Source of the DNA: Acetobacteraceae bacterium
GTDB lineage: Bacteria; Pseudomonadota; Alphaproteobacteria; Acetobacterales; Acetobacteraceae
Length of the DNA stretch: 64,000 nt
Assembly (NCBI GenBank): GCA_030041375.1
Contig: JASHOA010000091.1
Span: 62,001 to 126,000 of the forward strand
Direction of reading: 5' to 3'
In this document: piece after piece, positions 8,450 through 16,862 of the stretch
Layout: each line of letters begins with the position of its first letter
Numbering within the stretch: position 1 is the stretch's first letter
Program-made: the position numbers and the translations under genes
Notes under the pieces: generated by a model
Database searches by the model: none
The model's input: only the letters and a program-made list of their open reading frames with translations
Told to the model about the DNA's origin: nothing

Positions 8450-11197
8450 ATGAGCGTCACGGCGAATGCGGCGCCAGAGGAGGAAGCTGCGCCCTGGCAT
8501 GCGATGCCGGCGGAGGAAGCCGAACGGCGTCTCAAGACCGATCTCGCGCGAGGCCTCGACGCCGACGAAGCCGCCCGGCGGCTGAAGACTTACGGACCGA
8601 ACCGCCTGCCTGCGGGTAAGAAGCGTGGAGCCTTCCTTCGCTTCCTTTTGCAGTTCAACAACATCCTGATCTACGTCCTGCTGCTCGCCGGGTTCGTCAA
8701 GCTGATGCTGAGCCTGTGGCTCGACGCTTCCATCATCTTCGCGGTGGCCATTCTCAATTCACTGCTCGGCTTCATCCAGGAGGGCAGGGCGGAAAAGGCG
8801 CTCGATTCGATTCGCAACATGCTCTCGGCGGAGTCGCGTACCGTACGCGGCGGCGAGACGCGCATGCTACCCGCCGAGGAGCTTGTGCCGGGCGATGTCG
8901 TCCTTCTCGAATCGGGCGACAGGATTCCCGCCGACCTGCGTCTGATCGAAGCCAAGAACCTGCGCACCGAAGAGGCCGCGCTGACCGGTGAATCCGTGCC
9001 GGCCGACAAGACGACGGAGCCGGTCTCCGCGAAGGCCATGGTCGGTGACCGGCACAGCATGGCCTTCTCGGGCACGACGGTCGTCTCCGGGCGCGCTTCC
9101 GGCGTGGTCGTCGCAACCGGATCCGCGACGGAACTCGGCCGCATCAACCGGATGCTCGCAGACGTGAGTCCGCTGGAAACGCCATTGCTCAGGCAGATCA
9201 AGAAGTTCGGATACGTCATCACGGCGGCGATCGCGATCATTGGCGTAGCCCTCTTCTCCTGGGGCCACTGGCTCGGTCACATGACTTTTGTCGAGCTGTT
9301 TCAGGCGGTCGTCGGCATCACCGTGTCGCTGATCCCGGAAGGGCTGCCAGCGCTGATCACGATCACGCTGGCGATCGGCGTGCAGAGGATGGCCCGCCGC
9401 AACGCGATCATCCGGCGCCTGCCGGCGGTGGAGACTCTTGGCTCCGTTTCGCGCATCTGCTCCGACAAGACAGGGACCCTGACCCTGATGGAGATGATGG
9501 TGACATCCGTCGTCACCGCCGGGCAGGCCTTCGAAGTCACCGGCGACGGCTACGCGCCTGACGGCGAAGTGCGTCGTGACGGACAGCGGGTCGAGCAGGA
9601 GCCGGTGCTCGAGCTCATGGGCCGGGTGTCCGCTCTGTGCAACGATGCCGAGCTTTTCCAGGAGGACGGCCATTGGAAGGTGGAGGGTGACCCGACCGAG
9701 GCCGCGCTCTATCCTTTCGCGGCGAAGCTGAGGATGGACCGTGCCGCGGAGAGCGCCGCCGCACCGCGCCTGGACGCCATTCCTTTCGAGTCCGAGCACA
9801 AGTTCATGGCGACGCTCAATCGTTCCGCGAGCGGCGAGGAGATGCTGCTCGTCAAGGGCGCGCCGGAAGTGATCCTCGACCATTGCGACCGCCAGCAGAC
9901 CGCGACGGGGCCGGCGCCGCTCGACCGCGACCGTTTCGCCCGGGAAGGCGACCGGCTCGCGGCGCAGGGCGAACGCGTGCTCGGGTTTGCGTGGTTGGCT
10001 TCGCCTGGCCTGCAGGCGGGCGGCCTCACCGCCGCCGACCTGCCGAAGACGCTCGTTCTGCTGGGCCTCGTTGGCCTTATGGATCCGCCGCGCAAGGAGG
10101 CAATCGAAGCGGTAACGGAATGCCACGGCGGCGGCATTCGCGTGACGATGATCACCGGTGACCACAAGATCACGGCGGCGGCGATCGCAAGAATGCTGGG
10201 CATCGGCGACGGAAAGACCGCGGTGGCGGGGACGGAGATCGAGGCAATGAACGACGCCGCGCTTCAGGAATGCGTGCGCGACGTCGACGTGTTTGCGCGC
10301 GCAAGTCCGACGCACAAACTGAGGCTCGTGAAGGCAATCCAGGCGAGCCGGCAGATCGTGGCGATGACCGGCGACGGCGTCAACGACGCGCCGGCGCTGA
10401 AAAAGGCGGACATTGGCGTCGCCATGGGAATCAAGGGCACGGAAGTGACGAAGGAAGCGGCCGGCATGATCCTGGCCGATGACAATTTCGCCTCGATCTC
10501 CGCTGCCGTGAAAGAGGGCCGCACCGTTTACAACAACATCGAAAAGGCGCTGCTCTTCCTGCTCCCGACGAATATCGCACAGGGCGCGGTGATCGCGGTC
10601 GCCATCCTCTTCGCCTTCGCTCTGCCGATCACTGCGCCGCAGGTGCTGTGGGTCAACATGGTGACTTCGGTCGCCCTCGGCCTCGTCATCTCTTTCGAGC
10701 CCCATGAGGACGACGTGATGCTGAGGTCGCCGCGCGCGATCGACAGGCCGATCGTTACCGGTTTCGGGATCTGGCGCATCCTCTTCGTGGGCGCGATGCT
10801 GGTGGTTTATACGCTTTGGGCCTTCTCCTGGCTGAAGGTGAACGGCGCGTCGGACGGCATGGCGAGGACGGCCGCGGTCAACGCGATCACGCTCGGGCAG
10901 GTCTTCTATCTCTTGAACAGCCGCTACCTCATCGACTCATCGCTGACCCCGCATGCCCATGCGGGCAATCCCTATCTCTGGTGGGGGATCGGCGCGGTCG
11001 TCGTGCTGCAGCTTCTCTTTACCTATGCCCCACCCTTTCACGCTATCTTCGGCAACGAATCGCTGCCGCTCCGGGCCTGGCCCTGGCTGATCGCTGGCGC
11101 CGTCGCGTTCTTTCTCGCGGTCGAACTGGAGAAGTTCGTCATCCGCTCGGTTCCCGCCTTGCGGCGAGCAGCGACCCATACTGTCAGGGTCCCTTAA
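8450..11197 (+). CDS. P2-type cation-transporting ATPase (CtpF-like)
   Basis: About 915 residues. Visible parts in order: N-terminal cation-ATPase domain (KTYGPNRLP), actuator motif TGESVPADK, M4 ion-site motif SLIPEGLPAL, phosphorylation motif SDKTGTLT, nucleotide-binding KGAPE, hinge GDGVNDAPALK, and M6 with VNMVTSVALGLVISFEP. PEGLP in M4 is typical of Ca2+/P2-type pumps, and the M6 pattern resembles mycobacterial CtpF. The ATG at 8450 is preceded by GGGGGGAGAGAGG; the upstream TTG at 8432 lies before this site and is less likely. The ion is not decided by sequence, with Ca2+ or another cation possible. It is probably cotranscribed with PPK2 and the phosphate transporter. Confidence 0.88.
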   Translation: MSVTANAAPEEEAAPWHAMPAEEAERRLKTDLARGLDADEAARRLKTYGPNRLPAGKKRGAFLRFLLQFNNILIYVLLLAGFVKLMLSLWLDASIIFAVAILNSLLGFIQEGRAEKALDSIRNMLSAESRTVRGGETRMLPAEELVPGDVVLLESGDRIPADLRLIEAKNLRTEEAALTGESVPADKTTEPVSAKAMVGDRHSMAFSGTTVVSGRASGVVVATGSATELGRINRMLADVSPLETPLLRQIKKFGYVITAAIAIIGVALFSWGHWLGHMTFVELFQAVVGITVSLIPEGLPALITITLAIGVQRMARRNAIIRRLPAVETLGSVSRICSDKTGTLTLMEMMVTSVVTAGQAFEVTGDGYAPDGEVRRDGQRVEQEPVLELMGRVSALCNDAELFQEDGHWKVEGDPTEAALYPFAAKLRMDRAAESAAAPRLDAIPFESEHKFMATLNRSASGEEMLLVKGAPEVILDHCDRQQTATGPAPLDRDRFAREGDRLAAQGERVLGFAWLASPGLQAGGLTAADLPKTLVLLGLVGLMDPPRKEAIEAVTECHGGGIRVTMITGDHKITAAAIARMLGIGDGKTAVAGTEIEAMNDAALQECVRDVDVFARASPTHKLRLVKAIQASRQIVAMTGDGVNDAPALKKADIGVAMGIKGTEVTKEAAGMILADDNFASISAAVKEGRTVYNNIEKALLFLLPTNIAQGAVIAVAILFAFALPITAPQVLWVNMVTSVALGLVISFEPHEDDVMLRSPRAIDRPIVTGFGIWRILFVGAMLVVYTLWAFSWLKVNGASDGMARTAAVNAITLGQVFYLLNSRYLIDSSLTPHAHAGNPYLWWGIGAVVVLQLLFTYAPPFHAIFGNESLPLRAWPWLIAGAVAFFLAVELEKFVIRSVPALRRAATHTVRVP

Positions 11198-11225
11198 CAG
11201 CCTCTGATTAATCACCCTGATCCAA

Positions 11226-11247
11226 CCGGGACTTCGGCAGGTCCCGG
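11226..11247 (+). terminator. Possible hairpin terminator after the P-type ATPase
   Basis: CCGGGAC (11226-11232) pairs with GTCCCGG (11241-11247) around an 8-base loop, 29 bases past the ATPase stop. There is no T-run after the stem, so rho-independent function is uncertain. Confidence 0.35.
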
Positions 11248-11476
11248 AAAGCCTGCAAGGGAGAGGAGTCTCAGATGGTGGCAGGAATTCGGTTGATGTC
11301 ATTGACGGAGCGGAAATCAGGGTAGAGCCGGCGGAATGACCCCACCAGGGACTGCCCGAGAAGGCGGCGCGGACGTCGAGGACGGGTTGCACGGTCTATC
11401 GGATTGCCAAATTACCGGCTTGCGGTCGAAACGAGGGCCTGGGGCCGACTGGCGCTGTGGCCCCGAGGTCGCAACC
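11248..11476. other. Gene-poor spacer with one coding-like fragment
   Basis: No complete gene. On the minus strand, 11271-11391 gives an open run that reads like the end of a protein (contains SFRRLYPDFRSVNDINRI then a TGA stop at 11271-11273), with no start or ribosome site. I do not recognise the family. It could be the tail of a decayed gene next to the transposase remnant. Confidence 0.3.
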
Positions 11477-11580
11477 TATCCAGATCACCGCCTCCCGGCC
11501 GACATCATCGGCCACGCCGTGCGGCTTACCATGTGTTCGGCCTGAGCCTCCGTGACGTGGAACGACGATGTCAGCTTTGA
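11477..11580 (+). pseudogene. Remnant of an IS6-family transposase N-terminus, frameshifted
   Basis: Reading from 11477 gives YPDHRLPADIIGHAVRL, then after a one-base loss (11524-11530) the adjoining frame reads HVFGLSLRDVE before a stop at 11580. Together they fit the conserved start of IS6-type transposases, which run R-x-P-x-x-I-I-x-H-A-V-x-L-Y-H-x-F-x-L-S-x-R-D-V-E. Restoring one T in CTTAC would recover the missing Y exactly. Only about 30 codons survive, with no terminal repeats seen. The family call is from motif memory, not a search. Confidence 0.6.
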
Positions 11581-11947
11581 CACGCTGTTCGCCCGGAACC
11601 TGCCATTCTGCTTCCGGCCCGATTGTCCGGTGAGACGAATGTCCGGTTTCGTTGCCGCCGGCCCCGCCGACGGTCCGGGCGCGAAGCTATGGTCGACTCC
11701 AGCCGCCTCCGGACCGGACGGCGCCGATCATTGGGCGCGCTCGTACGGTCACCGTTCCCAGGCCCACCTGATCGATTCCTGTTCGGGGCGCGCCCGCGGG
11801 CTGAAAATGCATCTTGCGAGGACTTGACGCGAGGTTGGCGAAAATGACCTGAGCACCATCGCGTCATCATTTTTTCCGCACCCTGCGGGAGCGGCATCTT
11901 GTATCGTTGCCCCCAGATCTGAGCTCATTCGCGCCCGGCGGAGGCCG
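11581..11947. other. Non-coding spacer between the transposase remnant and the FUSC gene
   Basis: About 370 bases without a convincing gene. The beginning (VSFDTLF in the frame from 11570) may be further decayed transposase. The last few dozen bases should hold the FUSC-gene promoter, with a CGGAGG-like ribosome site a few bases before its ATG. Confidence 0.35.
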
Positions 11948-13987
11948 ATGATGGTGAATTCCCCGCAGGGCCGCCCCTGGCGGAGTTCCGTTCGGGACCT
12001 GGCTCTCAGCGCGGTGGCAAAAATGCTGCCGCCCGATCCCGGCCGGCTCAGGACGCGCCAGGCCACCCGCGCCGTGGCGGCCGGGGCGCTGACGCTCGCC
12101 CTTGCCAAGCTGCTCGGGACCGTGACAGCCGTCGGCCTTGGGGAGCAGATGCTCGGCTTCGTCGTCAGCCTCTACCTGGTCGCGTTCGTGCGCGACGCGA
12201 CACCAGCCGCGCAGCGCGTGACCATGCTCCTGGCAATCCTGCCTGCCGTCGCCGTGGGCACGCTGGCGGCCATGCTCCTCCCCGTGCGCTGGCTCACCGA
12301 TGCCGGGCTCGTCGTGGTCATGACGTTCACTGCCTATTTCGCCGGGCGAGGCCCACGTGCCATGGCGCTCGGAATGGTCGGGCTGCTTGCTTACATCGTG
12401 AGCGTGCTCGGCCAGGCGATGATCGGCGAGCTTCCGGTGCGTGTCGCGGTGGTCGTGCTTTCCGTTGCGATCGCGCTGGCCTTGCGCGAGACCTTGTGGT
12501 CGGAACGGCCGCCTCTCGTGTTGAAGCGGATCGACGCCGCCATGCGGCGGCGAATCGCTACGATGATCGCGCGCATGGACGCGGCACTCGATCAAGGGTC
12601 CTGGCCGCTCGGCGCACGGCGCTGGTTGCGAGAAGCAATCCGGCGTCTCGACGAGGCGACCGTGCTCGCCGAAACGCTCACGGGTGCGCCGGGTGTCACG
12701 CGCGAGGCCGTGTTGCGCCTCATCGAACTGGATGTTGGCGCGACAAGCCTGGCGCGAAGACTGCTTGACCGGCTGCCGGCATCCGACGTGGAACGGTCAA
12801 CCGTCCGGGCGGAGGTCGCAAAGCTTCGGGCGGCAATCGAGGTGCCGGCAACGGCGCTCGGTTCAGGTTTGCCGCGGACTGATCTCTCAGCGGCAATCGG
12901 CGGACTCTCCGAGATCATCGAACCCGTTGCGCTCGAGGCAAGCACCTCCGGAAAGCCGCCGCACTCGCCGGCCGACGCCCTGGGTGCCACGCCGCGCGGC
13001 AGCGGACAAGCCGGAGCGCCCCGGGCAGGCTTCTGGCTTGACCCGGCTTTTCGTCGCGCGGTCCAGGTGGCGCTGGCGACGAGTGCTGCGGTCCTGCTCG
13101 GCCAGGTCATCCCGACGCGCTGGTACTGGGCAGGCTTCGTCGCATTCGCGGTGATCGTCGGCACGCGCTCGCGCGGCGAATCCATCCGCAAGGGAATACA
13201 GTTTCTGATCGGCACTCTCTTTGGCGTGGTCGTCGGGGTGCTGCTGGCGACCGCTTTGGCAGGCCACCCGTACGCCTTGTTCGCAATGTGTCTTGCCACG
13301 CTGTTCCTCGCCTTCCAGGTCTGGATGGCTGCCTATTCCCTGATGATTTTCTGGACCACCGTGGCACTCGGCCTCGCCTTCGGCGTGCTCGGATATTTCG
13401 CGCCCGGCGTCCTGTTCGACCGCCTCGTGGAGAGTGTGCTCGGCGCATTTGCGGGAATCGCGGTGAGTACCCTCGTTCTGCCGATGCGAACGGTGGACGT
13501 CGCGCTGACGATGCAGCGCCTTTATTGGCGGGCCCTTGGCGCGGTGGTCGCGGCCGCCGTGCCGGGAATGCTCGATGGCCGCGGCGACACAGCCGTCGTT
13601 CCCCTGCTGGTGACGCTCGATGCCCGCCTGCAGGACCTGCAGACCGCCCTCCGGCCGGGCTGGCGTCCGCCGCTCGCGGGTCCGCGTGTATGGTCCGAGC
13701 GACCGCTTCGCGTCCTGCTCGGTTGCCATATCGGGGCGCACGCCGTGGGGCGGCTGGCGGCGGAGGCGGGGCCGCCGGTGCCGGCCGCGGCGAGAGCGCC
13801 AATCCAGAGCGAGGCAGAGGGTATCGAAGCGCGCATCCGTATGCTCTTAGGCGACTCCGATGCGTCGTCTCCGTCGCCTGTCGCGGAGTCTGCGCCACCA
13901 TCCTCAGCGGGAACACGGGCTGAGCTCGCGTTCGTCATTCTGCGCAGGCTCGACGCCGGACTCGATCGTGCCGCGCGCCTGTTCTAG
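11948..13987 (+). CDS. FUSC-family membrane protein (aromatic acid/efflux type)
   Basis: Predicted inner-membrane protein of 679 residues with two membrane blocks. Residues about 45-185 hold five or six helices, a cytosolic helical region spans about 190-345, and a second block (about 355-510) contains the FUSC-type sequence around GFVAFAVIVGTRSRGESIRKG. A cytosolic tail of about 170 residues follows. This two-block plan is that of YccS/AaeB-type fusaric-acid-resistance and aromatic-acid efflux proteins. The substrate is unknown. The stop codon TAG (13985-13987) is formed by the left edge of double-hairpin repeat copy A; removing the element would leave TAG in place. Confidence 0.85.
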   Translation: MMVNSPQGRPWRSSVRDLALSAVAKMLPPDPGRLRTRQATRAVAAGALTLALAKLLGTVTAVGLGEQMLGFVVSLYLVAFVRDATPAAQRVTMLLAILPAVAVGTLAAMLLPVRWLTDAGLVVVMTFTAYFAGRGPRAMALGMVGLLAYIVSVLGQAMIGELPVRVAVVVLSVAIALALRETLWSERPPLVLKRIDAAMRRRIATMIARMDAALDQGSWPLGARRWLREAIRRLDEATVLAETLTGAPGVTREAVLRLIELDVGATSLARRLLDRLPASDVERSTVRAEVAKLRAAIEVPATALGSGLPRTDLSAAIGGLSEIIEPVALEASTSGKPPHSPADALGATPRGSGQAGAPRAGFWLDPAFRRAVQVALATSAAVLLGQVIPTRWYWAGFVAFAVIVGTRSRGESIRKGIQFLIGTLFGVVVGVLLATALAGHPYALFAMCLATLFLAFQVWMAAYSLMIFWTTVALGLAFGVLGYFAPGVLFDRLVESVLGAFAGIAVSTLVLPMRTVDVALTMQRLYWRALGAVVAAAVPGMLDGRGDTAVVPLLVTLDARLQDLQTALRPGWRPPLAGPRVWSERPLRVLLGCHIGAHAVGRLAAEAGPPVPAAARAPIQSEAEGIEARIRMLLGDSDASSPSPVAESAPPSSAGTRAELAFVILRRLDAGLDRAARLF

Positions 13988-14089
13988 CCCGCGATCGCCC
14001 GAGGCGGAATCGTCGGAGGGCGTGAATCGCGGGCTCGAATAAAGCGCGAGACCCGTGTCGGGCTGCACAGTCAGCCCGACACGGGTCTA
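13985..14089 (+). repeat. Double-hairpin element copy A, flanked by TA
   Basis: A 101-bp element (13987-14087) between two TA dinucleotides. Hairpin 1 pairs AGCCCGCGAT (13986-13995) with ATCGCGGGCT (14026-14035), and CGCCC with GGGCG inside it. Hairpin 2 is a perfect 17-bp stem (14049-14065 with 14072-14088) around a 6-base loop, CACAGT. The stems overlap the FUSC stop codon and separate it from the convergent yejA gene, so the copy may act as a bidirectional terminator. Copies B and C lie at 19056-19160 and 27426-27530. Confidence 0.9.
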
Positions 14090-14196
14090 GATTCGTATGA
14101 CGAGAGGTGATGGCCATTTCTCAAGGTGTGGTGCAAGCTTCTGTCCGGAGACGGCGCCCGGCAACAACCGCAACCAGATGACAGAGGCTCCGGGCG

Positions 14197-16041
14197 CTAT
14201 AGCCCGGCGCGGCGGGCGGCATCGGTGGCGGCGGCGAGTTTTTCATCGATCCACCAGGCATCGAAGACATAGCCGGAGCGCACCGGCTGCTCCGGAAAGC
14301 CGAAACGGTTCCAGTAGGCCAGGTTGAAATATTGCGTGTGCCATTGCGGCACCATGTACCAGCCCCAGAGCAGCACGCGGTCGAGCGCATGCGCGGCGGC
14401 GAGGAGAGAAGGCCGGTCGGGTGCGGCGATCAGCTTGTCGACCAGCGCATCCACCGCCGGGCTGCACACGCCCATCAGGTTCTGGCTGCCTTCGGTGTGC
14501 GCGGCGGCGCAGGTCCAGTAGTTGCGCTGCTCGTTGCCGGGGATGTCCGATTCCGGGATCACCGTCATCGTCATGTCGAAATCGAAATTGTTCATCCGCC
14601 GCTGGTACTGCGCCGGATCGATCACGCGCACGCTGGCGGTGATGCCAAGCCGCTTCAGCCAGGTCGTATAGGGCAGGGCGACACGCTCGAAGGTCGGATC
14701 GGGCAGCAGGATCTCGAAGGCGAACGGCCGGCCCGCCTTGTCGACGAGCCGGCCGGAGGCCACGTGCCAGCCGGCCGCTTCCAGCATGTGGAAAGCCGCA
14801 ACCAGTTCCTTGCTGTTGTTGCCGGCGCCGCTGGTGACGGGGAGGGTGAAAGGCGCGGTGAAAAGTTCGGGCGGCAGTTCCTGACGCCAGGGTTCGAGCA
14901 GGGCAAGCTCGGCGCCTTCCGGCAGGCCGGATGAGGCCAGGTCGCTGTTGCTGAAATAGCTGAGCGTGCGGCTGTAGAGGCCATAGAAGAGGTTCTTGTT
15001 CTCCCACTCGAAATCGAACGCCCAGGCCATCGCCTTGCGGACGCGCCGATCGGCGAAGACGGCGCGGCGGGTGTTCATCGCGAACCCCTGCATTCCGGTG
15101 GGCAGCCGGTAGCGGACGCGGCGGCGTTTCACGAGCCCGCGCCGGACGGCCGGGAAATTGTAGCCGGTAGCCCAGTTCTTGGAGACGTTCTCGTTGCGGA
15201 AGTCGATGCTGCCGGCCTTGAACGCCTCGAAGGCCACCGTGTCGTCACGGAAATATTCGGTACGGATGGTGTCGAAATTGAACATGCCGCGCGCGGTCGG
15301 GCGGTCGGCGGCCCAGTAGTCGGTGTTGCGCTGGTAGGTGATCGAGCGGTCGAAGGCATAGTCGGCGATGCGATAGGGGCCGGAGCCGGGAGGCGGCGTG
15401 CTGAGCGGGCTCGAGAAGTCGCGGTGGGCGAAAAAAGCAGCGGGCAGCACCGGAAGCTCGCCCAGGATCAGCGGCAGCTCGCGGCTTTGCGTGGAGCGAA
15501 GGTGGAAGCGGACGACGCGCTGCGAGGGAGCTTCGAGCGAGCCGACGGCAGAATAATAAAGGCGATAGAACGGCTGGCCGTTCTCGACGAGGGCGTGGAA
15601 GGTGAAGACGACATCGGCCGCGGTGACGGCCGTGCCGTCGTGAAAGCGGGCAGCCGGATCGAGCGTGAAGGTGATGCTGGCGCGATCGGGGCTGATCTCC
15701 ACCGCCTCGGCGAGATGGGCGTAGCCGGCGGCGGCTTCATCGGCAGAGGCGGTGAGCAGGGTATCCCAGAGCCGGCCGAGCCCATCGGCCGGGGTTCCGC
15801 GCAGGATATGGGGATTGAAACTGTCGAAACCGCCCAAGGAAAAAAGTGTGACGCTGCCGCCCTTCGGTGCGTCGGGGTTGACGTAGGGGAAATGGGCGAA
15901 ACCTCGAGGCAGCGCGGGCGGCCCGAGCACGGAAACGGCGTCGGTGCGCGCGGCCTCGGGCGTGGCGGCGCGCGCAGGTGTGGCGAGCAAGCCGCCGACG
16001 AGACTCGAAGAGAAGCTGGTGAGGAGTGTGCGGCGGCGCAT
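14197..16041 (-). CDS. yejA: Periplasmic oligopeptide-binding protein, YejA type
   Basis: Extracellular solute-binding protein family 5, 614 residues. It starts MRRRTLLTSFSSSLVGGLL with an export signal ending near ARAA (residue 26). The mature part shows the YejA hallmarks GFAHFPYVNPDAPKGG, DGLGRLWDTL and the C-terminal VDALVDKL/YWNRFGFPE region. It should deliver peptides to YejB/YejE/YejF. Here it is the last gene of a cytochrome c - hisN - yejA minus-strand run, and the genes normally next to it (yejBEF) resume only at 3756, across an accessory block. Confidence 0.9.
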   Translation of the reverse strand: MRRRTLLTSFSSSLVGGLLATPARAATPEAARTDAVSVLGPPALPRGFAHFPYVNPDAPKGGSVTLFSLGGFDSFNPHILRGTPADGLGRLWDTLLTASADEAAAGYAHLAEAVEISPDRASITFTLDPAARFHDGTAVTAADVVFTFHALVENGQPFYRLYYSAVGSLEAPSQRVVRFHLRSTQSRELPLILGELPVLPAAFFAHRDFSSPLSTPPPGSGPYRIADYAFDRSITYQRNTDYWAADRPTARGMFNFDTIRTEYFRDDTVAFEAFKAGSIDFRNENVSKNWATGYNFPAVRRGLVKRRRVRYRLPTGMQGFAMNTRRAVFADRRVRKAMAWAFDFEWENKNLFYGLYSRTLSYFSNSDLASSGLPEGAELALLEPWRQELPPELFTAPFTLPVTSGAGNNSKELVAAFHMLEAAGWHVASGRLVDKAGRPFAFEILLPDPTFERVALPYTTWLKRLGITASVRVIDPAQYQRRMNNFDFDMTMTVIPESDIPGNEQRNYWTCAAAHTEGSQNLMGVCSPAVDALVDKLIAAPDRPSLLAAAHALDRVLLWGWYMVPQWHTQYFNLAYWNRFGFPEQPVRSGYVFDAWWIDEKLAAATDAARRAGL

Positions 16042-16071
16042 GGGTTCCTCCGACGCGCGTCTCGGATGACT

Positions 16072-16857
16072 TCAATCCGCGAGCAGGGCGAGTGCCGGCC
16101 CTTGCAGGACCGGGTCGCCGACCGCGAGTACTTGGCCGGCGCTGCCCGGGGCGAGCGCATGCCCTTCCCAGTCGGTGATCCTCCCGCCCGCGCCTTCAAC
16201 GATAGGGACAAGCGCCGCCCAATCCCAGGGCTTGAGCGAGGATTCGGCGATCATGTCGATCAGGCCGAGGGCGAGCAGGCCGTACCCGTAGCAGTCTCCG
16301 CCCCACGTGACGCGACGACAGGCAGACTGCAGGCGCCGGATGCGGGCAGACTCGGAGCCGGTGAACATCTCCGGATTGGTCGCCGAGATTTCCGCCGAAG
16401 CGAGGACAGGGCAGGGGCGGCACCCGGCGCGACCGCCGAACGGCCCGGTGAACCGCGTCGGGCTGCCGGAGAGGCCAATCCAGCGCTCGCCCGTTATCGG
16501 CTGGTCGATCAGGCCGAGAACCGGGCGGCCGGCATCGAGCAGGGCGATGAGAGTCCCGAACAGCGGCCGGCCGGTGATGAAGGCGCGGGTGCCGTCGATC
16601 GGGTCGAGCACCCAGCAGAATCGGGCGTCCGGCCGCTCGTGGCCGAATTCCTCACCGGCCAGGCCATGCTCCGGGAAGCAACGGGCGAAAACCTCACGCA
16701 TCGCCCGCTCGGCGGTGTGGTCCGCCAGCGTGACGGGGCTCTGGTCGGCCTTCTCTTCGACCGCGATCGGCGCACGGAAGTAAGGCCTGATCGCCGCCCC
16801 GGCTGCCTCGGCTGCCGCCTCGGCGGCGGCGAGAAACGCCTCAGCGGCCGGAAGCAA
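16072..16857 (-). CDS. hisN: Histidinol-phosphatase, inositol-monophosphatase family
   Basis: Mg2+-dependent phosphatase of 261 residues that dephosphorylates histidinol phosphate in histidine synthesis. Motifs: GEEFG (metal-binding Glu), WVLDPIDGTRAFI (metal-binding Asp pair) and LKPWDWAALVPIVEGAGG (C-terminal metal/substrate site). I chose the TTG at 16857, five bases beyond the stop of the upstream cytochrome gene, because it gives the family length; the frame is open further upstream only inside that gene. The substrate cannot be fully separated from other inositol-monophosphatase-type enzymes without comparison, but the HisN subgroup fits the length and motifs. Confidence 0.82.
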   Translation of the reverse strand: MLPAAEAFLAAAEAAAEAAGAAIRPYFRAPIAVEEKADQSPVTLADHTAERAMREVFARCFPEHGLAGEEFGHERPDARFCWVLDPIDGTRAFITGRPLFGTLIALLDAGRPVLGLIDQPITGERWIGLSGSPTRFTGPFGGRAGCRPCPVLASAEISATNPEMFTGSESARIRRLQSACRRVTWGGDCYGYGLLALGLIDMIAESSLKPWDWAALVPIVEGAGGRITDWEGHALAPGSAGQVLAVGDPVLQGPALALLAD

Positions 16858-16862
16858 GTGTG

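Noticed and set aside
8867-10705. Long open frame of 612 codons on the minus strand opposite the P-type ATPase
   Set aside because: High-GC shadow. The plus-strand frame shows all P-type ATPase motifs; the antisense product has no recognisable domain and is rich in Arg/His/Asp as expected from reversed GC-rich codons.
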